A stretch of 64,000 nucleotides of DNA from Prinia subflava (GCF_021018805.1 NW_026960613.1:124001-188000); one strand, 5' to 3'; shown: positions 39,093-50,682, numbered from the stretch's first letter. A program made the numbers and translations. Notes: generated from the letters alone by a model not told the origin.

Positions 39093-39112
39093 TATGGGAC
39101 CCCGAAGTTCCA
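39093..39112 (+). other. Possible primer-binding site (tRNA-Trp-like)
   Basis: Starting a few bases after the 5' LTR, the sequence TGGGACCCCGAAGT resembles the tRNA-Trp-complementary site used by avian alpharetroviruses, with one missing base and mismatches at the 3' side. The position is right for a PBS; the identity of the tRNA is inference. Confidence 0.45.
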
Positions 39113-39879
39113 ATGAAGTCAATGCAGCCAGACCATCACTGCAGCAAAGCTTGCAAAATTGTCACCTGCTTCCTCAGAGAGGTAACCAAAAAATTCCCAC
39201 GCTTTTCTAAAGAAGGCTGGTCCTGCTGACCATGGAAAAAGATCAATCCTGCCAAAAAACAGCAGGTCAGACGGCACCTGGCAAAGTTGGACTTTGATTC
39301 CTAGAACAGATAGCTGGGCAGAGGTTCCAGAAAAACTTGGGGAACCAACCCTTTTCGGAGAGAGGAGAGTTTGGACCTTTACTGACAAGGGCAGCTGGAA
39401 CGCATCGCTGCCAACAGTTTCTTTCACTCCCCCTCCCCCCCCCCCCCCGACCTTTTTTGCTTCTATCTGGGCAAGATCAAAACGAGCATCTACAAGCCAC
39501 CTCTCCCGGCTGGCAGCGACAGTGCTTCCTCCTTTCTTCACATCACGGATGGCTGCACAGTGGTTTCTGCCAAATCAGCCATTCTGAATGGTCTGTACCG
39601 TGACTTTAAAAGATGCCAGCCTGTCCCAGATACAGCTGGTCGGATTCCCGGACCCTGAGTGTGACATAACGACCCTTTCTTCCTCTGCATGGTCCAGCAC
39701 CTGGCCTGTGGTTGGTGGGGACCAGGATCGAAACTTTTAATCCCCTCGGTATCCTTGTGTGAGTTTGGGGTGAAAAGTTCACCTTATGAGTGTTTTATGC
39801 TTTTAACTTTACCTGTGCTTGTTTTTATGATTGCCTGTGTGAGTTTAGGGCTTGGATTTTCTTTGTTTTCTGTGTTTTA

Positions 39880-40340
39880 ACTTTGTATTTTCCCTCCGCG
39901 GGGGTGGGGGGTGGGGTGGAAAGGGAGTGCAGCTGGCAGCACCGACTCGATCTCTCTGCCTTCTCTCTCTGTCTCTCTTTCTGTGCCCAGCCCCCTCTTT
40001 CTCCCCGCGGTGGTGGTGGGATGGGGATCGGACGCTCCCCTCTCCTTTTTGTGTTTTCCCTCCTGCCATTTCTCCCCCCGCTCCCGCTCCTGCAGGCGCA
40101 GTGAGAGTGGGGAGACTCCCCCTTCCCAGGCAGGAAGCCGGCAGCCGGGGGCTGCATGGGAGAGCCCGGCTCCCGCCTTCCCTCCTGGCTTACCGGCGGG
40201 CAGGGGGACACCCCGAGCTGGGGGCTGTGATCTCTCTCTCACTCTCTCTCTCTCTCTTTCTCCGTGTTTGGTTTTTCTCCCCTCCCCGCGTGTGCGCGGG
40301 CCAGAGGGACGCACGGGACCGTAGGTCCCTTCCCTTCCCT
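39880..40340 (+). other. GC-rich, pyrimidine-rich block in the gene-less provirus
   Basis: A G-rich segment, long CT-rich runs (including a TC dinucleotide stretch near 40230-40262) and many CpGs lie in the 5' internal region. Long open frames on both strands here are low-complexity readings. The position after the PBS fits an untranslated leader, perhaps with packaging function; it could also be captured host DNA. Confidence 0.4.
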
Positions 40341-40365
40341 GCGCAGTGCCGCCAAAGCGAGTGGC

Positions 40366-41025
40366 TTTGAAAAGAACAGGGCATATGCCTTTATTAATAT
40401 TCAGCTCTTTATTAAAGTGATCAGCTCATTATAAAAGTCATCAGCAGGATTGCAGAGTCCGATCGGAGTTTTCCACGCTGCTGCAGCCATCCGAAGGAGC
40501 AAGTGCTGTCCCAGTTCATCATTCCACTGCAAACAGCAGATGGCAAGTCCTTGTTCCCATAGGAATGGCTAGGAGCTCACTCTGGTCAATCGTCAGCAAG
40601 CAGGGCTGTGAGCAGTCTGCCACTGGTGTGCAAAGTCAGCTCTTTGCCCTCAGGGAAAAACCTTGAGAGTTTCCCGTTGTCTGGCTAAGTCACTTCAGCT
40701 GGCTGGTTCCCATTCCATCCAAACTCCTCATAGGTCATGATGAATCTTCAAACCAGGTCAGGGGGTGCATCCACTTCGTGTTCGGCCAGGGCACTAATTC
40801 TCCTGTGACGCCTCTAGCTTCTTGTCTTGGGGTCAGTTTCCCTAAAAAAAATTCTCCCAGGATCCACCGGGGCAGTTTTATTTGCATATACAAATGCATA
40901 TGCATTTGTCCTGGTCGCAGCCGAGGTATACCTGCTGGATGAGGTAGTTACAAAGGACAATAATAGGGCTATCTAGGCATGGGCAGCTTCTTTTCACATT
41001 TTAATTAGGTAGGAAAAAGTTGCCA
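40366..41025 (-). mobile_element. LTR family G, copy 2, nested in the gene-less provirus
   Basis: On the minus strand it begins TGGCAACTTTTTCC at 41025 and runs to about 40366, with AATAAAGG (reverse of 40391-40398) near its 3' end. It is homologous to 1-357. The octamer ATTTGCAT (40880-40887) and the 18-bp palindrome (40891-40908) are both conserved. I could not find a clean target duplication, so the 40366 boundary is approximate. Confidence 0.65.
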
Positions 41026-41760
41026 GGCAACTTTTCTTCAGGGCAGCTTCCCTCCCTACTCAAACAGGCTGGGGTGTGGGGGGTTACCTCTAGCCAGGAG
41101 GGGGTCAGTTGCTTTTTGAGGGGCAGCAGCCTCCCCCAGTTATGGGGGTTCTCTGCAAGACGGAAAAACCCCCATTCCTCCAAAAGGCTGGGCGACGGCA
41201 CAAACTGGGAGGAGGGGGACTGCACTCCCAGAGCTCTTTTAACATGCCAATGCGTGCTCTGCGCTTTCCCCGGGGGGACGGGGCGGCCGTCCCGCCACAG
41301 GGCCAGGACAGGGGCAGTTCAGCCCCTCCCACCTGGGAAACTTGTTTCTAACAGCTTGGAGCAGCTTTGCTGCTTTGTTCCTCCCTTCCTCCCCCCTCGC
41401 CATGAGCGGCGGGAACTGCTCCTTTCCCCCCTCCCACCCTGCAGAGCCGCACAGCGCTGCGAATAGGGCATGGGGCAGCGTTTGCTGCTTCTAGACAGCT
41501 TATTAGTCTGTGGGAGTGCTTGTTTGAAATTTAAGATATAGTTTTTTTACAGAGAAATGGGGGCCTCGCTTGCCTGATTTCCCCACCCCTGCGGAGCTGC
41601 GGCCATGCAGGGGGGCCCTGGGGTCCTGAAGCCCCACTGCCTCACTCAGGGCAGGGCCAAATAGCATCCACCGCCTCTGAGGTGGGCAAAAGAATTTCTT
41701 TTCAGAGGGAAGAGTTGATTTTTGTTTCGGTTTTTCCCTCCCACCCTCCCTCAAAAATTT
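41026..41760 (+). other. GC-rich internal segment of the gene-less provirus
   Basis: A second GC- and C-rich block with no recognised protein similarity in any frame. Confidence 0.4.
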
Positions 41761-42690
41761 TCTTTTTAAGGCATCTCCAGTGAATAGAATTGGAGCTTTA
41801 AAGGCCTGTCAATAATAGAAGAAAAATGAAAAGAAAAACAAATAAGCAACCTTTTTTGCATTTTGCAGATAACACAAGTATTAGTAATAATTCTATGTTA
41901 TAACTATCAGTTATGAGTTTTAAGTGTTATCTCAGTTATTAAGATATTTATTGATGATATATTGATTATATTATGTGAATTCACTGATATGATAGTTATT
42001 ATCACAGTTCTATAGCCAGCTGCTTCTTCTTCTTCTCATGTACTTTGCTATTTGTCTATAATTGCCTATAAGACACGTGTCACCCAAGAATTTTTCCTTG
42101 TTTTCTAGCTGTCTATGCTAGTTTTGCATTCATGGTTTTTAAAATATTTTCAGATTTCCAGACAAAGTTATCTGAGTTTTTAAGAATGCCTCCTCTGTCC
42201 TGACAGTTTGGGATGCAGTTCCAATCCTGGTCACAGACCATCTCAAGAGCCTGCCGAGCTCACAGCATCTCAATCATGACAAATTTAGGAGGTGTCAATT
42301 ATTATATTAGTCTTTATCATAAGATTTTTAAGAATCTTGGTTTAAAATTGGTGTAAGGGATTCCTCTACAGTTAGAGGTGGGCACTGGCCATGCTTGGGC
42401 TCTCTCTGGATGGGAATTGCCTGTTTGCCCAGATGTTTTAGCAAAAAATTACATATGAGTTATTTGACTCAGCAATTTGACCTTTAAATGTAATAGCTGA
42501 ATTGATCTTTGGAGTGAACCTGAGGCTCTCACCTGGGAGGGAGTTACAGGTCATCACTGGAAAAGAAGCACTTCAGCTTTTGCATTTTCTGGGCTGATCA
42601 AAATTATCATCAAAATATAAAGTGTAGCAATGTAACATTTATGTTATGAATCTGGAAAAATAATAATTATGAAACCTGGATGTTGATTTG

Positions 42691-42785
42691 TTAGACAATG
42701 GAGTCTGACAAGTTTGTCAGTTTAGACAATGGAGTCTGACAAGTCTATCAGTTTAGGGCAGTGGAGTCTGACAAGTTTGTTAACT
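42691..42785 (+). repeat. 31-bp tandem triplication
   Basis: Three units begin at 42691, 42722 and 42753. All share GGAGTCTGACAAGT. They lie in the AT-rich 3' half of the gene-less provirus. Confidence 0.92.
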
Positions 42786-43857
42786 TAAGGAGAAGATGTG
42801 CGTGTGTTTTATCATTAGCAGGTTCAGCAGTCATGTTACCCATCACCTTTGAGGAGTGAAAAGGGACACTTTGAATAGCTTTTGTGGCTATCACATAGAC
42901 TGCAAAGGAGATGACCATGTGCTTGAAAATTATGGAGACAACAAAAGTCCTGTGTCAGCAGCATGGTCCTGTTTTCATCAATCTTCTTCAAGTCACTCCT
43001 TGCTTTAGACTTCAAGAAGACATCCAGTGATGCCAAGGATCAACATCTTGGCTCAGTGGACCTTTTTCATATGTTTTAATTTTATAGTAGATGTTTCATT
43101 TAATGTTGCTTCATAGATGTAGTTTTATTTTAGGTAATATTTCACGTGCCTTCAGTGTAGGGTTTGTAGTAATCAGGGCTGTTGTTTCACTTTGTGGTTT
43201 TCCCTTGTGGTGATAAGGATCATGTATGGTTTTGGAGTCAGATATCTTTTTATTGATATTTTTATTAATTTTATTATTCTTATTCTTGTTTTTCTAGGTT
43301 GCATCCTACAGGTATCATGGGCCAATTGAGTGAATGATGGTCCAATCCTGCACATCCTGCAACATTCTGCAATGAGTCCCTGCCGCATCAGGATTGCATT
43401 CTTTTGCATCAAAAAAAAAAAAAAAAGTCAACCAGGTTGTCCAAATTATTGAAAATTTTTAAGCACAATGTGCTTCAGGGCAGATTGCTTATCACCTGCT
43501 CAGTCATAAATTATCAAAATTGGAAAAATAAACCAGTTTGTGGTTGCAGGTGTTGATCAAAGCAGGAAAAGCCCATGTTATCTGAAAGGATGATTCCTAG
43601 AGTGATGAATCTTGATTAATTAGACTGCCAGTTTTGAGCAGGCTAATGATGTGTTTTTTTTCTGTATTCGAATTAGTAAATAGCTAAGCTTGATGCTGGT
43701 GCTTGGACATGGTTGTTAAGGGTCTGACAGCAAGCGCCAGAGAACTTCCCTGACCATTGAAGTCGGTGTCCAATCAAGGTTCTATTTAGTGATTGTTAGA
43801 TTACTAAAGGGACTTCTGGTGTCGTGTTTGTCCTTTTCTTGCAAGGGCCCTGCAGGA

Positions 43858-43919
43858 GAGGACACAGACACAGACACAGACACAGACGGTACCCTCAGCC
43901 TTAGACAAAAAGGGAGAGA
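43858..43919 (+). other. GACACA repeat and polypurine tract before the 3' LTR
   Basis: A short run of ACAGAC hexamers (43860-43886) is followed by the purine run AAAAAGGGAGAGA (43907-43919), which abuts the 3' LTR exactly. The purine run is the expected plus-strand primer site. Confidence 0.8.
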
Positions 43920-44224
43920 TGTGATACTGACAATGGTCTGAAATTAGGCATCAGGCAGCCACTGTGTCTGTGAGAAATCATCACATACTACCTTCACACA
44001 GGCCTGAGAAAGTGGCCTGGGAAATATTAAGGAGGAAACCAAAAACAATCCTTGGGAAGTGAGAAATGTTTACAAAAGGGTGTAGACTCTGAATGACCAA
44101 ATGTGTTCTTTGTACTGAACTACTCTATAAAAGTAGACTTTAGAAGAATAAAGTTTGCTCTCATTTTACCATCATATAGAGAGTCATGTTGTTATTTCTG
44201 TGCTGTCCGAAAATCATAACAACA
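43920..44224 (+). mobile_element. 3' LTR of the gene-less provirus
   Basis: It begins TGTGATACTGACAATGG, carries TATAAAA at 44126-44132 and AATAAA at 44147-44152, and ends ATAACAACA. It is same-strand and about 95 percent identical to the 5' LTR. Confidence 0.9.
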
Positions 44225-44900
44225 CCATCTCTACATGTCTTTTAAATCCCTTCAGGGATGGTGACTCAATCACATGCCTCGACAGCCTGCTCCAATGCTT
44301 GATAACCCTTTTGCTGAAGAATTTTTTTCTAAATCCAACCTGAACTTCCCCTGTCATAATTTGAGGCCATTTCCCCTCATCTTATTTGCTACTTGGCAAA
44401 AGGAACTGACACCAACCTAACTACAACATCCTTTCAATTAGTTGAAGAGAGCGATAAGGTCCCTCCTCAGCCTCCTTTCCTTAAGACTAAGCAACCCCAG
44501 CTCCCTCATCTGCTCCTCATAAGACTTTGCTTCAGACCTTTCCCCACCTTTGTTTTGCCTCTTTGGACACATTCCAGCACCTTGATGTCTTGAACTGAGG
44601 GATCCAAATCTGAACACAGTAGTTGAGGTGTGGCCTCACTGGTGCCAAGTACAGGGGGACAATAACTTCCTTAGTCCTGCTGATCACACTAATGCTAACA
44701 CAAGCCTGGATGCCATTGTCCTTCTTGCCTACCTGGGCACATTCTGGCTCATATTCAAAGGCTGTCAACCAGCACCCCCAGGTCCTTTTCCACTGGGCAG
44801 CTTTCCAGCCATTCTTCCCAAGCCTGTAACCTTGCATAGGGTTGTTATGACTGAAGTGCAGGACCTGATGCTCCATGCAGTTAAGGAGGGCTGGAAATGT
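44225..44900 (-). mobile_element. CR1 LINE, antisense (right part)
   Basis: CR1 antisense text resumes immediately after the 3' LTR (ctacatgtcttttaaatccc) and continues through the antisense 3' and C-terminal coding region to about 44900. The minus-strand reading 44532-44972 gives CR1 pieces such as NNPMQGYRLG. It is the continuation of 38676-38785. Confidence 0.85.
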
Positions 44901-45197
44901 TTGTTTCACTGTTGCTGCTGGCTTAATCAGAAGATCAGTCTGTGGGAAGAAACAGGATGGTTTATTGAGCATTGATATAAGGGACAGACTTAAGAAAGCA
45001 CAGAGAAATTACATTTTTATATATGTATGTCTAGTATTACATTTTCTTTTGCATGTGTGTATGTGTGGCTATAAAAAAAAAGACATTTGATCCAGTTCTG
45101 TTCCCTTACAGACTTCTAGAAAAGCTGAAGACAGGAGCAAAAATAGTTTTAATTCATCACCATTGCATGATAATATTTGCAAAATGTAGTATACTAC

Positions 45198-46174
45198 TGG
45201 CGATTGAGAGACGGGGACATTCTGAGTTCTGATCAGAAGCCGAATTTATTGAGCATACAAGGCGTTTATAGACAGTTTTTCTTGTATGGCACTTATATAG
45301 GGTTCTATTTTTGGTAATAATTTTTCATTGGTTATACATTCTTTATGATATCAGTTACTTGGTAATCATTACAAAATTTCACAACATGTTTCTTGGTCAC
45401 TTCCACTCTAGGGAGCCTTTATCTGTGTCTATCTGTCTTGATTTGGAAAGACAGGTGTCTGCTAAGGAAGGCAGGAGCCTCCCTTGAAATGGAGATTGTA
45501 AATCCTCTCCCTCTGAATTATTATAATTTTTAAATTAAGGGGCTCTTGGGCAAAGATATGGGAATAGGAATAAGAGTTCTTTACTAGGAAAATTAAAATT
45601 AAAATGTAGTAGTAAAAAAAAAAAGCAAACAAAAAAGAAAACACTGACAGGGTCAGAATACAACCTGACACTCTTTTGGTCTGGGTGTTGGTAGCAGTCC
45701 AATCAAGTCCTCCTGGAGTGACAGATGTGGTTCTGTTGAAAGCAATGATCCTGTAGAAGGGTGAAGTTTTCCTCTGAAGGTCCAGTGGTGGTGGGATGGG
45801 TCCAGTTTTTCTCTGGGAATTCAGTGGAAATAGGCTGCCTTGTTGTTCTGACTCTCAGATTTTATCCAGTTAGGAATGCTTGGCTCCTCCCACTGGGTGG
45901 AGCATCTCACAGTGGGATGATGTAATTTTATCAGACATGCAGTGAGACTCAATGGCCCATTAACAGAAGATATCTCCCTGGGCGGAGGATGGGTCATGGA
46001 AGAGATAAAGAACACTGCCCCACCTGATTTTAACAGATGGTAATAGAATACATACTTTTGGTTACATCTTGCATTGCAACGTAAGATACTGTCTCTCCCA
46101 CGATTTCTGCTCGATCAGGCCTAAGATACCAGGCTCCTTTATCAGTTCTATTATACTCTCTGTTTCAATCCCCA
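45198..46174 (-). mobile_element. Solo LTR, family H, split by a family E LTR
   Basis: The ends are TGGCGATTGA and TCAATCCCCA, a 10-bp terminal inverted repeat with one mismatch. On the minus strand a TATAAACG box (near 45268) and AATAAATTC (near 45248) are visible. The flanks TACTAC and TAGTAT could be a degraded 6-bp duplication. Net length without the nested LTR is about 317 bp. Confidence 0.6.
45434..46088 (-). mobile_element. Solo LTR, family E, copy 2, nested in family H
   Basis: The element starts TGTCTTGATTTGGAAAG and ends CAACGTAAGATA. Flanks CTATC (45429-45433) and CTGTC (46089-46093) form a 5-bp duplication with one mismatch. It is 655 bp and homologous to 18015-18625 across its length, including ggctcctcccactgggtgga. 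Confidence 0.87.
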
Positions 46175-46636
46175 TAGTATACCTTTAGATCTCCAAATAT
46201 AGTTTATTATCAGCCTTAGGCTGACAAAGCCTTAGTACAGTGCCACCCAATTAAAGAATCACAAAGCTGAATAAGATATAGACTCCTTCAGTTTTATTTT
46301 CTTGAGTTTTTAAAATTTTGTGAGTCTATATTGTAATTTATATAGACTCACAGAGTAAATAATTGGAAGTAGTTTAATATAATGCAGAGGCTTTATCCAC
46401 ATGTTTTCTTTCTACCTGTGTATGATTTTAATTGCTACCTAAACTCCCAGGAAAGAATTACAAGCTTTAAGTTTTATTTTATTTTAAAACAGAGTAGATA
46501 ATACAAACATGTTCTTACCATCCCAGTGGCTAAATTTGTATTTTATGGTTTTTTGAGGAATATGGATTTCTTCTTAAAGAAGCAATGTTTTGACCAAAAA
46601 TGGAAGTTAATTTGTATTCCAATGATTTAGCGATAT
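46175..46636 (+). other. Unassigned intronic sequence
   Basis: AT-rich sequence, no gene recognised. Confidence 0.35.
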
Positions 46637-47060
46637 GTGGAAAATCATGCTGTGAAAAACCAGTGTCCACAAAGGAGACAGAAGAGTCCTGCAAGAATCA
46701 ACTTTATTCAAATAAAGGGAGAGATTCCACAAGGCCATACCCCCATAGAGTCTCTCCCAAGTTTTTGGAGGACGTGGCCTCCTTTCATCCTAAACTCTTT
46801 ACTGCGTGTTGCCCTCCTCCTTTCCCCATTGGTTGTGGTACTAGGAAGGTTCAGACTTCCCAAACCGCCTATTACATATTTCCCCTTTAACATGTATCCC
46901 CCGCTCATCATGCATTGTATGATCATTAAAATTATCTTTAAGCCCCCCCCCCGGGCAGAGAAATTAATATTCATAAGTCTATTAAGCCTGAGCATTTTCT
47001 CATAAAGTTCAGAAGTTCAGACTGCCGGGTTCTGCAACAAACTTGTGCAGCTTGATGTTC
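46637..47060 (-). mobile_element. Possible antisense LTR fragment
   Basis: The text near 46700 (aactttattcaaataaaggg) carries reversed polyadenylation-type signals, and the following sequence resembles LTR U3 composition. Ends and duplications are unclear. Confidence 0.3.
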
Positions 47061-47372
47061 GTGAAAACTCCCACACCCATTCTTCCAGAACCTGATTAGT
47101 TTTTTCAGATCTAGTAGTTTGTGCAGACATTAACACCCATTTCTCCTATCAGAGAGATTTGGTGCAAGTGACTTTTTTATGTGTTAGTTAAAGCAAAGTT
47201 TTTGATAAGAATTAATCCTGTCAAAAATGCATACCATATACTATTCTTTGCTTTATGGCTTCATAATGAACACTCTTGTACTAAATGTATGACATATCTT
47301 GCAGGAAAAATGGAAAATATTACAGAATTGTTAAAGCAATGTGTGATATGGTACTTATTTCACTTCATATAT

Positions 47373-48016
47373 TGTCCTGGTTTAGGGCAAAATTGGGAGA
47401 AAACCTCTGAATGGGGTCCCTCCAGAATAGCAAATTCAAGCGGCCCCTCCCCCAACTGGTTCGGGAAAAGATTTCCTTGGAGAAAAGTGGAAAATAATAT
47501 TTATTTAACAAGCAAAGTACCCACAAGCATAAAAAAAAATGAACAATATGAAACAATATAACCTCTTGCTGTTTGAAGAGATGGCAAATTCAGAAAGTCC
47601 TTGTCGTGGAGTGTAGCTCGGCTTGCTCAGTCTTTTATCAGTGCCTCCAGTGCTGGAAAATGCCAAGGCTCAGGCCCCGGTGGGCCACAGGTGTGAGCTC
47701 CCAGTGCTCTTCTGCAGGTTTGAGCAGTTCCAAGAAAAAGGAAAGAAACAAAACAGTCCAGGGAACTTCTCTGCCTCAACTAGCTAAAACCAACTAAAAG
47801 CAAAGGAGATCTCTGTCCTGCTGTCTGTCTGTGTTGCAGACAACACAGTCTAGGAGGACAATGTGGAGGAGTGGGTGCAGTTTCTGATAACAAACTCAGC
47901 GCTTCTCTTTCTCCCTGCTTCGCTCTCGAAACCAGCCTTAAAGGTACAGAACATAAACACAACATAAACAGAACAGACAACTGGGGATACAAGCATCATA
48001 AAGTCACCCTAGGACA
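47373..48016 (-). mobile_element. Solo LTR, family C, copy 2
   Basis: The element begins TGTCCTGGTTTAGGGC and ends CACCCTAGGACA. Both flanks read CATATAT (47366-47372 and 48017-48023). It is 644 bp, with a reversed polyadenylation signal near 47500, and is homologous to 34894-35542. Confidence 0.92.
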
Positions 48017-48023
48017 CATATAT

Positions 48024-48388
48024 AAGAACATGACACTATTGCCTAGGTTTCAGAAGAAGGGGAAAAACTAAGATCTGAGGGTAGCATGAAGCTTTTTTTT
48101 TTTTTTTTAGTATGCAGTAGGTTTTCATTGCCTGGGTCTGTAATTTTATAAACTCTTGATAAAGAAGCCATGTTCTCTCCCCTCTGGTAGATTACATCCT
48201 GCTGGCCAGTTAAGGCCCTGCAGAGATGGTATGCATATTTGGTGCTTTGCTCTTGATCACATCACAGTCTGGGGATCATAGTGAAGACTGACTGTGGAAG
48301 CAGGTTTGGTCTAACCTTTCAACTCTGGAGAAGTTATCATTGCAGCAATAACCATTTGTATTTCCACAAAAAAATTAAATATGCCTGT
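48024..48388 (+). other. Unassigned sequence between family C LTR and ERV1 LTR
   Basis: Contains a T-run (48095-48109). No gene or repeat is recognised. Confidence 0.35.
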
Positions 48389-48650
48389 TGTTATAGGTTG
48401 ACACAGTTTGGTTTTTATTAAAGTAGAAATGGCTAACGTGAAACTACTACCCCTGTATATAATATTGTGCTTGTTTTTGTGGGAATGTATGTGTAAGGAA
48501 GACTTGTGTTTGGTTTATACACTTGGGAGATGGGGCTGAAGGTTTCAAAACAAAGTCCACAGTGTCAGAGTCTCTTTCAATCTCAAATTTTTATGACGAC
48601 ATACTCTGTGATTTAAACTTTTAATCATAGTCTCAATAAGAAATACAACA
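48389..48650 (-). mobile_element. Candidate 3' LTR of the minus-strand ERV1
   Basis: The minus-strand text starts TGTTGTATTTC at 48650, has TATAAACC near 48520 and AATAAAAACC near 48415, and ends CCTATAACA at 48389. A purine run AAAAGGGGATTAAG (minus strand, 48664-48677) lies just upstream. It follows env-like sequence. The 5' partner LTR would lie beyond the window because of the later ERVK insertion, so this cannot be confirmed here. Confidence 0.45.
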
Positions 48651-49317
48651 TTTGGGCTTAATCCCCTTTTGCCCAGACTACTCTATCATGTGAATACACT
48701 TATTCATCATTGAAGTCATAATGTTGCATAACTTATAACCCATGACTCTTATTATTGTGCACCTGTTACCAAAAATTGTGTATGGTTAATCTATTTCTGA
48801 AAGTAGATATTTGGGAAATGAAGATGGATTCTAAAATCCGTTCCACTATGGTTCCTGTAGTGGGGTGTTTCCAAGTCTCATCACATTTAACTTTTCCCCA
48901 TAGTTGGGTTCCCAATGGTGACTCCTTCCACAAGGGACATAATGTTAATACTCCCAGTGTCCATTGCACTCTTGATTCTCCCAAGGGCAAATGTGTGGTC
49001 CAGATTCCATTACTTCCCACCTATACTGTGGGTCCTAATGATTTTACTGTGTCCTGCTGACAGTCTGTATCTCTCCAAGTCTTGTTATTTGTTAGGTGAG
49101 ACTAGATGTCATTAAGGAAGGATAATTTCTACAAACACATCCTAACCTTAGAGCTTGAGCCACAGCCATGAGCTACTTTATCTCAGGATTCTTACTAGTA
49201 CAAGTGTATACTTGAGTGCAATTCCACTTTTATCTTTGGATCGTATTGCCTTGACCTTATTAAAACAGAATATTTTATACCAACCTGTAAGGGGTCTTCT
49301 GGGAGGCTGTTGGGGGT

Positions 49318-50524
49318 TAGATTTGCCTCTTTTTTCTCTTACAGAATTTTTTCCCATAAGTTTCTAAGAAACCCTAATGGCAGTACTTAGCCAGAACAAA
49401 AGAGAGTAGTTGAAGGACATGGCAGCACAAGGCTACACCTATTGTTTTTGAGTCTCTGGGAGTTTCCCTCAGAGGGGAGAGATAACTGGAGCTTTGGGAA
49501 AGGTAAAAAGACAGAGCTGGGGGAGGGGGGCTCACTCTTGCTCTCAGCGCAGAGGAGGGCGGTCAAGCTGCCCCTCGCTGCAGGAAGTGTTCACGGCCAT
49601 CACTCTGCCTCGTCCTGGGAAATCTACCGTCATCTGCTTGTGTACCCAGGAATCCTGAGCTCGCTTTCTCCAGCCCTCCCCCCACCACCGCTGCTGCTTC
49701 TTCGGAGCTTTGAGGCTTTCCTGCTACTCTGTAGCCCTGCACTGCGCAGCCCTGCCGGGACACTCCCTGCCACTCCAGCTACCAGTGCAGAGCTCCTCAT
49801 CTCATCCACCAGCCCGAGACTTTCCTCCCTTCTAGCTCTAAAGGCGGAGCCCTGGTAGATCGGGGGCTAGAATAACGTGCGTCCACACCAATATGGTTCT
49901 AAGCACGTAATCCGCTTTATTCTGTGAGATGGCAGGTTAAATACAGACAGAATAGTTTACAAGAACAGGTGCATTCTGATAGGCAGTGAGAATACAGAAA
50001 TATGTAAGCTATTGCAGTTTAAGGTAGCCACCGTGTCTTCCCAGTAACTGTTCTATGTTAGTGACACTACCACCTTAAGACATCCTTAGTAGTAGATAAG
50101 TTTATCTGTCAGTACGTATGCTGAACGTACTGAGGCCTGCTAGACCAGGCCTGAGGCCTGGTCTGAGGCCTAGTTTGAGGCCCAGGTGTGGATAGCTCTA
50201 CCTTATGATACAAGCTATCCTCCTACATAGCTCAGCCTCTCGGAGTCCTGCAGGGGCACCAATATCAAACTGCCCCGGGCTTTTTTTGTGAAAGAAAGCC
50301 CTCAAGGTTCTTGGTTCTGTTTATTACTAATGCTGTAGTTGTTGTTGTTTGTTGTTTTGTCATATATACTAGTAAAGAACTGTTATTCCTATCCCCCTAC
50401 CTCTGTCTTAAAGCCCCTTTAATTTTCTAAATTAGAATAATTTGGAGGGAAGTGATTCGAATTCTCCATCTCTAGGGAGGTCCTGCCCCCTTCCTAGCAG
50501 ATACCTGTCTTTCAAACCAAGACA
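49318..50524 (+). mobile_element. Solo LTR, family A, copy 3, inside ERV1 env
   Basis: The element begins TGTTGGGGGTTAGATTTG and ends CAAACCAAGACA, flanked by GAGGC on both sides (49313-49317 and 50525-50529). It contains a nested solo LTR at 49839-50227; its own sequence totals about 812 bp. It is on the opposite strand from the surrounding provirus. Confidence 0.92.
49839..50227 (-). mobile_element. Solo LTR, family K, copy 1, nested in family A
   Basis: A 389-bp insertion relative to family A copy 1, with a perfect 6-bp duplication TAGCTC (49833-49838 and 50228-50233). It ends CTCCTACA; the start reads TAAAGG where family copy 2 has TGAAAC. On the minus strand a TATTTAA box and AATAAAGC lie near 49915-49940. 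The 6-bp duplication suggests ERVK. Confidence 0.9.
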
Positions 50525-50682
50525 GAGGCCTGGATTCCCTTCCCAGTCCAGACACCATTGAACTGGCTGGATATATTCCCATTGTCCCGTTTGAGGGCTG
50601 TTCCATATTTCGGGTATTTGACATCCCCAAGGAGTATTAGTGTAGTCGTTCAGCCGATAAATATTCCCTGAGGTTATTTCCA

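Larger units (their letters stand above)
38786..44224 (+). mobile_element. Provirus-like element with paired LTRs and no recognisable retroviral genes
   Basis: A complete LTR-to-LTR element of 5439 bp interrupts an antisense CR1. LTRs of 306 and 305 bp (38786-39091, 43920-44224) are same-strand copies. A PBS-like sequence follows the 5' LTR and a polypurine tract precedes the 3' LTR, so it is a plus-strand element. The approximate direct repeats CCATGTC (38779-38785) and CCATCTC (44225-44231) flank it. The internal 4.8 kb shows no gag, protease, RT, integrase or env motif in any frame, even allowing for the nested LTR at 40366-41025. It therefore resembles non-autonomous retroviral derivatives that would move using another element's proteins. 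It could alternatively be a provirus whose genes were lost by deletion. Confidence 0.82.

Noticed and set aside
39852..40370. 172-codon plus-strand ORF and overlapping minus-strand ORFs
   Set aside because: Open only because of GC- and pyrimidine-rich composition; low complexity with no domain features.
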